The notes below the pieces were generated by a model. The model made no database searches. It was not told the DNA's origin and worked only from the letters and a program-made list of their open reading frames with translations. A DNA stretch of 30,056 bases. It comes from Cudoniella acicularis. Lineage: Eukaryota; Ascomycota; Leotiomycetes; Helotiales; Helotiaceae. Shown here in pieces: positions 22,228 to 30,056 of this stretch (the first letter of the stretch is position 1; each line of letters opens with the position of its first letter). Position numbers and translations under genes: made by a program. The DNA is taken from assembly GCA_013054445.1 (NCBI GenBank), contig JAAMPI010000621.1, positions 1-30,056 of the forward strand, written 5' to 3'.

Positions 22228-24125
22228 TGTGAGTGAGAATTGGAGTAGTGATTTTGGGGAAAGAATGAAAAGTTGAGATGGTGACGGAGAGGTGATGTTA
22301 GAGCTAGTTCGATACTGTACGTAGGTAGGGTATTGCCATTTTGCCGGCAAGGCTGCAATATGTAGTGCATCGTCCTTTAGCACACACCAGTACGCCTTGG
22401 GCTCCTTTAGCGGTTGGCGCAGTGAATGCGGGTATGTGGCGCGTCTGCCTCAGTGGAAGGCCTCACTCAATCACCGTTGTTTGATACTCCAATAATCTTA
22501 AGGGAGGCCAAGCCCGTATTCTGTGCCTCGCAACCAACAATCCTCCAATGCAAATCACTCTTTGAACCGACTTACTGTATTTTTGATTTTGAAAAGAAGT
22601 ATGGAATGCAGGTTCGAGTTTATCGTTATGGAGTGATTATTTAACGTGATGGAGATGAGTTTAGAAAAAGGGTGCGCAGTTGGGAGCGAAGTGGATGGAT
22701 GAATCGCGAACTTTCAGCGTACTATGCTGTGAAATTAGCGGCCGAAGCTTTTCGCTGTCGCATCGCAACTTCACGACAATAAATACAACTAGATCAATTG
22801 AACAATTGTAAATATAGTTTTAGAGTTTTTTTTTTCCCCAATATGAATGCGAAACAAAAATAATATATGTAGTTGGTTAGCGCGAAAACAACTCTCTCTT
22901 TAATTCTTGGGCGGCCCCTAGCATCTTGCGCAGAACACTTCAAGAAAAAAAAACTATTGTATTATGGAAAAGTTTTCCAAAGAAGGAGTTGGAAAGCAGT
23001 GTTGAATAAAAAGGCACTTGAATTTTGTTGATTTATTTATTTTATTTTAAATTAGCTGTTTAGATATTTTCAAATGATTGATGTGATTTTAAGAAACACT
23101 ATCCCGCTGAACCATTCAGCCCTGTAATCGTCCCTTGCAAGCATGAATTTATTGCGATATCAAAGTAAAACTCTACTATAATTTCGTGTAATCTATTAGA
23201 CTGGATTTGGTATAAAACAAATCATTACAGCATGCGTTTTTAATAATTTAGTTTACCGTGATAAAGCGATCGTAAATAAAATCGCGACAAGTCGGGGCTG
23301 AAGCTCACTAAAATACAGCGTCTTGTACGCTGTATTTTAGCGACGACCCTCCAGCGCAGCTAGGATTACCCCAAAATTCATGCATCGCAAAGGTCGCACA
23401 ACACCACAATAGAGAATTAGTTTGGGATTTTAAAACTTTCTTAATATGAAAATTTCTCTCTTACCCAAAATCTCATAAAAATTGCAGTGTACTGTGTTGT
23501 GGTTGTATTTTTATTAAGAAGTGATTATCTAAGAATAGTCGCAAAATTACAGCATACATGACCCTACGTCAAGCTTCAACAAATAATACCCTCGTAATAA
23601 TTGGATTTTTACCTAAAAAGCTTCCTAGGTCTACAATATTCGAACTGAAAATAATGCGCATTCGTACGGTAACAATTCCTAAATGAGATGTAGTATTCGT
23701 GGTGCATCTCATCTAGGATAAGCGAGCAGGGCAAAAGGGGGAAGTGGGGGGAACAGATTGTCGCCGGACAGGGCTTACACCATGAATACCACGTGGTCAC
23801 TCTTCCTCGAGGAATGCTTGCACTGTGGCTACCACGTTGCCGTTCCACGTGGTTATATGCCATGCCTCTTCGATGTACTCTAATTTTCTCATCGAATTTA
23901 TTCACCCGGTCAGTAAAAGGGGCCTTCGAGGGGAAACGGCCAATTAATCATATATCACTTTTCGAATCAATTTTTAGTATCAAAATTTGTAAAACCTCGC
24001 CTTTAAACCATTATATTAATTTGAAAAAACATTAAAATCATTTGCAGTCAAATACACGAATACAATATTTCCCGATTCCGACTCCTAGAACCCGAGATTT
24101 TCTGTCCCTAGTTCTTTATGTAGAA
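22228..24125. other. Long AT-rich gene-free stretch
   Basis: It contains the P450 promoter side (22228-22400) and strongly AT-rich sequence from about 22780 to 23640. The remainder forms the 3' flank of the permease. Short frames (60-98 codons) have no coding character. One perfect hairpin (23308-23340) stands out. No transposase or terminal repeats were recognised, although a decayed repeat is possible. Confidence 0.55.
23308..23340. repeat. Perfect 13-bp inverted repeat (hairpin), 7-base loop
   Basis: Arms CTAAAATACAGCG (23308-23320) and CGCTGTATTTTAG (23328-23340) are exact reverse complements around TCTTGTA. After one mismatch, two more pairs can form on each side. It lies in AT-rich, gene-free DNA about 800 bp past the permease 3' end. 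Confidence 0.9.
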
Positions 24126-26016
24126 TCAGTTCATATTAACCTCAATAATCGGACCATGGAAAGTCTTCCTCCCCCAGAACAAATAATAGAGCGCACTAAG
24201 TATAGCAACAGCACCGAGAACAAGAACCGACCAATTCATGGATGCCGGCGTGACTGGTGTGGCTGGCGGCCAAAGACTAAAGAAAAATACGATGAGTAGG
24301 TACATGCAAGCCAGAGCATTCACAATAGTGCCAAATGGTTCAGGCACTCTCCATGGACCCCATACGAGATTTCCAGCGCTGCCTGGAAGATTGTTGTGTC
24401 GTTCTGAGGGGATGCCTGTTGGTGCTTTAATTGTACCTTGGATTCTGCGCCAGAGGAGGAGGGCGCAGGCGGAAAAGTAACTTGCGTAGAGGGAGCTGAC
24501 AGTTAGGGAGATTACGCCGTTGAAGCCGGTGGGGTTACCGATTGTGATGAGGCCGATTAGGAAGGAGATGGTGGCTGTGGCAATAATGGAAGCCGTGGGA
24601 ATCGAAGTTTTGGAGTTGACCTGTTTGCCATTAAATTCATAAATTTCTCCGTTTTGGAACAAGGGAAGCTTACTTTGCTCAACCGCCTCCAGCCTGGAAC
24701 ACCACGATCTCTCGAAAATGACCATAGCATACGGGAAGAAGAAGCCGTAATTCCAATAATTAAACCCAAATCAACAAGGAGCATGATAGCCAGGATTATC
24801 GCTACTCCAGCGGTGGAATTGAGCGCTTGTTGCAGAATCTCTATAAATGGGTATGCCAAAGGGGTATTCAACGCAGCGCTAAGGTCCCCTGTGCAAAAGA
24901 GAATCGCGATCCACATGGCTAGTTCGAGTACGCCGTTGAAGACAATGCAGAGCATCATTGAGCGAGGAACCACCTCGGCTGCGTTGTGGACTTCTTCGCT
25001 CATCTAATGAGTAGGTTAGCACGGACTTGGCGTGAATTAAGGAAGTGGCACCTACGTGGTACATTGCATCTGCTCCCAGAAAGGTAAATGCATTTCCAGA
25101 TATGCCTATTAAAAACGACAAAGTCATCGAGCTCCAGCCTCCGGTATTCATCCATGTAGCAAATACGTCTGAAGCACTTCCATGGGGGGCCAAGTACACA
25201 AGTGGGACAATAACCGCAAAGAATCCAAGTGTATATAAAACGAGAAGTCCGATTTCCAAATTTGGCAAGATCGTGCCTATCGCTGTGGTGCAAAAGACTC
25301 CGATCAGCACAGTGGCGTAGAGAAACATTGTTGCGTGCCAGAGTTGTGGAGTGTAGTTGGTGTTTAATACTTCGATGAAACCTTGGAATAATAATCCTGC
25401 AACATATGCTGAGGAGGCAAGAGAGGCTTGCCAGCCGGTTACTGTGAGCCAACCTGTTACGTAGCTAAAGCCTTTGTGGTAGGAACGTGGTGCAAGCATA
25501 GAAACCCAGTGGTATTGTCCTCCTGCTGTTGGTGCCCTTGAAAATAACTTTCGTTAGTGGAAGCAAACTGCAAAGGCCATGTTGGGAAAACTTACATCGA
25601 GGCAAGTTCTGCTAGGCTTGCAAAGGTCACTAAATTTCCAGCCCATACGATAATGAATGAATAAATCAAGCCCGCTGGACCACCACTATCCACATTTGTC
25701 AGATATCTTTCATAGCTTTCAATCGCTGTGGGTCTTACTTCTGAAGTCCAATCCCAATGGTTCTGAAAAATGTTAGCAAAAGGTTCTCAGTGGTTTCAAT
25801 GAGGGGGAATTTACATAAATGGACCAAGCCATGTACTTAGAACGAGACAGCAGAAACCCAAGATTGCCATGAAACCAAATTTTCGCTGCAGAAACATCAA
25901 TTTGTGCTTGTCCTTGGGGCTCTTAAAGGTCTGCAACGCACCTGTAATACTGGCTTCTTCCCAGTCCTCGCGAGAGTGGAATCATCTTTTTTTGGAGTTG
26001 TAGGAATTGTTTGCAT
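24126..26016 (-). CDS. APC-superfamily amino acid/choline/GABA-type permease, seven exons
   Basis: Plasma-membrane transporter predicted to carry amino acids, GABA or choline. Exons: 26016-25942, 25885-25815, 25762-25739 (24 nt), 25685-25596, 25536-25056, 25003-24674, 24620-24126. They sum to 1566 nt, or 521 residues. Every junction restores a family motif: LARTGKKPVLQ joined to RKFGFMAILGF, LQNGGPAGLIYSFI, LAELASMAPTAGGQYHWVSM, DAMYH joined to MSEEVHNAAEVVPRSM, and LSKVNSKTSIPTASI. About twelve hydrophobic helices are visible and the C-terminus is short. The start at 26016 is the only in-frame ATG that fits. A second ATG at 26095 opens an overlapping frame whose sequence (SIELQAVGSDED) looks like a better family N-terminus, but it is out of phase by one base in an A7 run (25987-25993). 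The substrate is not evident. Confidence 0.92.
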
Positions 26017-26095
26017 CGACCCGATCCTCGTCGCTTCCCACTGCCTGCAACTCAATGGAGCCCGTCGACTGCCCATATTTCTTTGTTTCTACCAT
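25982..26095 (-). promoter_or_regulatory. Overlapping upstream ORF, or lost native N-terminus of the permease
   Basis: ATG 26095-26093 starts a 37-codon frame ending at 25982, past the presumed permease start (26016), in a different phase. It could act as an overlapping upstream ORF that lowers permease translation. Alternatively it is the real N-terminus, cut off by one extra A in the A7 tract at 25987-25993. Confidence 0.5.
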
Positions 26096-27302
26096 TTTGG
26101 GCGGTAGGTGAGTCCAGTTGAAGAGTGGATGATGAGATTGAATTTTCCTAGAAAATATTCCTTTTAATCAAGAAGTTTGCAAATCGCAACGAATGATGAG
26201 AACTTGAGAAGACAGCGCAGAAACGCGATACAAGGACTTAAATGCAGAGAAGAAGTGTCGCCGGAGGATTTGTTTGTGAGTTTGTGAAACCTTCTACCAC
26301 ATGTTTGAATTCAAGAAGGATCATTCTAAAGAATCTGGTTGACTCGCGGTAGGAAAAATGAATATTAAACAGTCTGTGTGTAACCGACCACTCGCCAACC
26401 GATGTTGCAAAAAAAACTGTGCTTGGACCTGGGGCTTATTCTCAGGGGTAGTTTGCCACATGTTGTTTCTCCTAAAAAGGCAATTGAGACTCTTACGATT
26501 TAGCCTTAATGCGAATAGATTGGAGCCAGCAGAGCTCGTCAGTCCTTTTGGCCTCCCACATCCAACCGCCACGTTTCTTCCTTCCGCCATAGTGGCAGTG
26601 ATGCAACATGGGATCGTTCGACTTAGATGATACCTTATGGGACCTATGATTCTAAGGCCGGCAACTTAAATTGCTGGCCTTGAAAGCCACGCGCGCTATT
26701 AAGCAGCTCGCCAAGAACCAATTAATTTAGCCCTCATAGTACCCCCCCATGCTCCGTAAACACCAAGACTAAAACCTACATATTGATTGGCTCATTGATA
26801 AAGCAGTCTGGATTGAGATAGGTTACGTCGGTAACACCTCTTGATAGCTCACTTTAGTGTCTCATATAGCATCGCATATTATCCATACGAAGAAGCTCGT
26901 TGCCGATGGGGAGGTTGTGTATGCAGGGTGGCTAAACTAAGATAGGAGGTGTTGAGAAATTTCATGATGTGGGACGCTCACGCAGCGTGAATATTGGTAT
27001 TGTGGGCAATGCAGCGTTGATATTATTTACTTTAAAATTCATTTAGGGGAAGCATTCACTTCACGAGAACGTGGGTTCCCAACTCCCGAGCCTCGGGATA
27101 AAGAATTAAAATTGCTGTTATTCTTCATCAGATTTTCTTCATCCAAAAAGAATATCAAATGTGAGAGGTGAACATGAAATATCGTGAAGTGTTTGGACCG
27201 GAGTAACAGTCCGTTCGGGCCTCAGGACGCGATTAAAAACCCTCCCGGTATAATATTATTCTCTCTCAGCTCTCCATAAAATCTACATATATTTTACATG
27301 AC
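26096..27302. other. Intergenic between permease and Pth11-like gene
   Basis: Upstream side of the permease and 3' side of the rhodopsin-fold gene. A short inverted repeat is present at 26654-26681 and small palindromic patches near 26980 and 27086. Frames at 26321-26630 are open on both strands but have no motifs. No gene is seen. Confidence 0.5.
26654..26681. repeat. 11-bp inverted repeat, one mismatch, 6-base loop
   Basis: AAGGCCGGCAA (26654-26664) and TTGCTGGCCTT (26671-26681) pair with one G-T mismatch around a CTTAAA loop. It sits in non-coding DNA. Its role is unknown. Confidence 0.75.
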
Positions 27303-28682
27303 TCAAATTCGTGAATTAACAGGATTGCCATCAATTTCAATTTCTTCACCTGTCCTATTCTCATATCCAACACCCCAAGTCTGCTCATAATGAATAATCC
27401 GTGCCTGACTCGATGTGCTCTGCCCATCAGCCCAAGCCGTACCATCAGCTTGCACACTTGTATTGTTCTCTAAAGAGACCGGTTGCAAAGCCACAGCATC
27501 TCTATTCTTCTTCTTTGAAAGTGAGGACGCATTTCCAGAATTCGTTGTAGAGTCCTTGCTTCTCTCTGCCGTTCCGTAGCCATATGCATCAGTTTTGCCA
27601 CGACGACGAAGATCGTCAGCTCCCAGCATACCGGACTCGAGACTTTCGAGGAATGGAAGTAGATATGGGATGCATGCTGTCATGATGCTGGTTGCTAACA
27701 GGATTTGTACGCAGACGATCACTTTCCAGAGATTGAAGGAAGGATCGCTGCCGACATCGGAAGCCAGATCGGAGTTGGTGAAAACGAGTTGGGTTGCCGT
27801 GCATGCAATGACACTGTGTTTGTGTTGGTATTGAACGAAAGTCATGGGGTGGGGAAGAAAGCAAAATACTTACAGGAAGCGAGTACTGAAGAGTGATATG
27901 ATCAAGACTCTGCGGGACAGCGCGGCATGAAGATTCCAGACAATCCAGCTAGGCCACAAGATGAGGAGTACATCGGTGATTACATTGATAGAACTGACTG
28001 AATTCCAGAACGGGAGCTTTCTAAGTTAGAGATTTGACCAAGTAATGTAGAGTATGCGTTCTACTCACAATATTAGGGCAAACATTATCAATTGGTCTCC
28101 AAAATGGCGCATGGCATTGGAAAGCCCATCCGAATACTGAAGCCACTCCCCAAACCAACAGAGACACACCAAAGACTTTGCTAATCACCGCATGGACTTG
28201 CATTGGTCCAAGCCCTCGAATGAAAAGGATAATGGAGATCTTGATAGAAACCAAAGTAGGAATTGTGAGAATTCCTGCGGCATACAATAACTGGAAAAGT
28301 CAACAACTCGTTATCAAAAATGTGCAGGTATTTATCTACCTTGAGGCAAAGGTTTTGCTGATCGCTCGTCAAATCATCCCAACGTTTTCCAAGACCGTTA
28401 AACGCTCCCACCAGTATCACCACCGTCTGTGCTATAAAAAACGCCTACCAGTAAATGGTTAGCCAGCTCAAAATTAAGGTTTCGAGAGGGGCAATTTACC
28501 ATGGAGAAAAACACCGCCCAGTCATCCAACGAAAGCTTCCGAACAGCAGAAGTTTTCGTGTATATTCGTGCACATACTGACAATATTGCCAGAATGAGAC
28601 ACAATATTGTCACGATACCAATTACTGGACCAACATTGTCGTCGGTTATGAGGACTTGATCTCGAGCCTGGAGGAAGTTCAT
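27303..28682 (-). CDS. SAT4/Pth11-type rhodopsin-fold integral membrane protein, five exons
   Basis: Fungal seven-helix protein related to Pth11-like receptors; some members sense external cues, many are uncharacterised. Exons: 28682-28500, 28444-28340, 28290-28069, 28016-27874, 27813-27303, giving 387 residues. The start is the first in-frame ATG. Helix 1 is IGIVTILCLILAILSVCARI, followed by the family hallmark KLSLDDWAVF. Further helices are AFFIAQTVVILVGAF, ILTIPTLVSIKISIILFI, VFGVSLLVWGVASVFGWAFQ and INVITDVLLILWP. The last is near VCVQILLATSIMTACIPYLL, followed by PFLESLESGM. External cysteines are present (FQCHAPFW, NVCPN). The C-terminal 100 residues are hydrophilic, Ser/Thr-rich and cytoplasmic. 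The extracellular CFEM domain of true Pth11 is absent; the N-terminus is only about 20 residues. Confidence 0.9.
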
Positions 28683-29407
28683 GATCTCGGTGTTTGAAGT
28701 GATCAACTGGAAAGCGGCTGCTTGATTGGCTAATGTGTCTTCCCAATGCAAACAGATATCAAATTCTGAACTGGCGACCGTCTTGGCGATGAAAATTGTG
28801 TATGCTTTATGATGTTTGTACTGTGCAGGTCATCCCTCGATGTAAAAAAGTTAAAATGAAGCGAATTCCAGGGGCGCTTACTTCGATGCATAAAAGAATT
28901 GCTCGGATGAGATCATCCTAGTAACTCTCGTGGTCAAGGAAATCCTTCGAGCCGGTGATGGTTGCTGGGTGTCTGCCACTATAAAAGCCGGCAGTTGACT
29001 GGAGATTCAGACTATCTCGAGTAACGCGGGACTTTTAACCGTATATAACGCAGATAGACTGCTCGGTAGCAACGTGTGATGAGGCCCCATCGAGAAATGA
29101 AGATGGTGTGTAAGCTTGTTTAATTTAAATCAATGATCATTCTTCAGAAGAACAAACCAATAGTTCGCAATCACCGTTCATTAATCATTCCGAAATTGGC
29201 AAGTGGTGTGCTCACTTTTGCTTGGATTTTTGGAAGGCCCCCTCAAAGGGGTCAAATCAGTCCGCATTCATTTAAGTTACATTTGCGCCCCCGTAACCTA
29301 GCAGATAAATCACTTTCCAAAAATATTATGAAGTGAAATTGAAATGAAGTGGAGCAATCGTGTAAACCTCAAGGTTATAATTCGCTGATATTAAATAACT
29401 AAACGCA
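28683..29407. other. Intergenic between Pth11-like and UstYa-like genes
   Basis: Promoter side of the Pth11-like gene and 3' flank of the UstYa-like gene. A TATAAAA-like run at about 28982 is on the plus strand, where no gene follows. Nothing else is recognised. Confidence 0.5.
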
Positions 29408-30056
29408 TTATGTTCTCTCTCGTTGTATAGAACCATCCTCAGAAACGTGACCCATATTGCCAAATGTTATTGGGTCCGAATGCAACTTGTTTTTAAAATA
29501 CTCTTCCATCTCTTCCTTATATGGCGAATCCTCCGGACAAAACCTGTACTGCTCAAGTGGATCACTAGGCAAATTACCATAAATATCCGTAACATTATCA
29601 TACTTATAACAAGCATTAAACTTCCCGGACCACTCTAACAACTTATTCCAAGGCTTACATTGCCGAGTTTGGTATTCTGGATAATTTTGTCGGTAAGGTT
29701 CTGGTGGAAGTTGCATCCAAGGAAGGTCATCAGCGTGACAGTAAGCGTCTTGAAGCATATCATCGAGACAATGGAGGATGTGTTCGTATGTCAGATAGGT
29801 GGTTCGATTGTTTCGTAGCGCGGAGATGTAAAAGTATGTGTTTTTCTGTGCAAAGTCAACATGAGGAGACCCTGGAGGGGAAAACGGGATGAGTTGAAAT
29901 CAAAACTTACTAGGCAATGGATTGAGTGATATGCGCCCATGAAGTAAATTCCCACAGATTGATCCCACGGGAATCTTTGTGACCGTGGAAGACCATAGCT
30001 GTCCGCTACTGCATCTGGAATTGCAAGAACTCCTGGAGTGATGTCAATGGCATTCC
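29408..30056 (-). CDS. UstYa-like (DUF3328) protein, 5' part outside the window
   Basis: UstYa-family proteins act in fungal RiPP (dikaritin) and other secondary-metabolite pathways as oxidative or cyclising enzymes; others are uncharacterised. Exon 2 is 29845-29408. The intron 29910-29846 has a GTAAGT donor and TTGCACAG acceptor (65 bp). The visible part of exon 1 is 30056-29911 and runs off the window. Hallmarks are present: AIDITPGVLAIPDAVADSYG, LPRSQRFPWDQSVGIYFMGA, the first HxxHC motif HSIHC (29914-29928), and the second, HILHC (29768-29782), followed by LDDMLQDAYCHADD. An earlier acceptor (29872) puts the exon out of phase, so the later one was chosen. The N-terminal membrane helix expected for the family lies outside the window. 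The C-terminal tail after the CKPWNKLLEW segment is about 70 residues. Confidence 0.88.

Noticed and set aside
22091..22276. Purine-rich plus-strand frame of Arg/Met/Val
   Set aside because: It is the antisense of the Leu-rich P450 membrane anchor.
22420..22480. Possible tRNA-like sequence
   Set aside because: Some GC-rich stem-like words, but no T-loop GGTTCGA at the right distance and no cloverleaf.
1..30056. CRISPR arrays, operons, complete transposons
   Set aside because: No regularly spaced repeats, no transposase or reverse transcriptase domains and no long terminal repeats were seen; the genes are individually spliced.

Overview
The window is nuclear DNA of a filamentous ascomycete (Pezizomycotina). 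The basis is many short GT-AG introns (about 24-111 bp) with CTAAC-like branch sites and fungal-type families: a large USP9X/FAF-like deubiquitinase, a non-PalB calpain, a GT8 GlcNAc-transferase-like enzyme, a SAT4/Pth11-type rhodopsin-fold protein and a UstYa (DUF3328) protein. A Leotiomycetes/Helotiales origin is only a guess. There are no bacterial features, CRISPR arrays or tRNA genes that I can see.

Layout. 2-8018 (+): 13 exons of a giant ubiquitin-specific protease whose 5' end lies left of the window. 9188-9758 (-): a small secreted protein built from a 169-bp tandem duplication, with a likely duplication-born intron. 10885-12287 (-): a three-exon Golgi-type GT8 glycosyltransferase. 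12.3-16.9 kb: a decay-prone interval. It holds a single-pass membrane protein frame broken by one TGA (12815-13435), a doubtful small spliced gene (14057-14534, +), and an F-box gene broken by a TAA and a poly-C frameshift (15316-15823). 16934-20033 (+): a 1000-residue calpain with a complete Cys/His/Asn triad and a tail carrying three KG(I/V)QTE motifs.

20.4-30.06 kb: four genes, all on the minus strand and separated by long AT-rich gaps. They are a cytochrome P450 (20433-22227, interrupted by an ambiguous base N that breaks its frame), an APC-superfamily permease with seven exons (24126-26016), a SAT4/Pth11-like seven-helix protein (27303-28682), and the 3' part of a UstYa-like protein (29408 to the right edge). 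P450, permease and UstYa-type genes are common in fungal secondary-metabolite or RiPP loci, but no core synthase or clear precursor is visible. A functional cluster is therefore a hypothesis only.

The left half is housekeeping (deubiquitination, glycosylation, regulatory proteolysis). The right half looks accessory (oxidation, transport, signalling, UstYa chemistry). Exon models were built by hand from splice consensus and reading phase; in every intact gene model the exon lengths sum to a multiple of three, once the N in the P450 is ignored.
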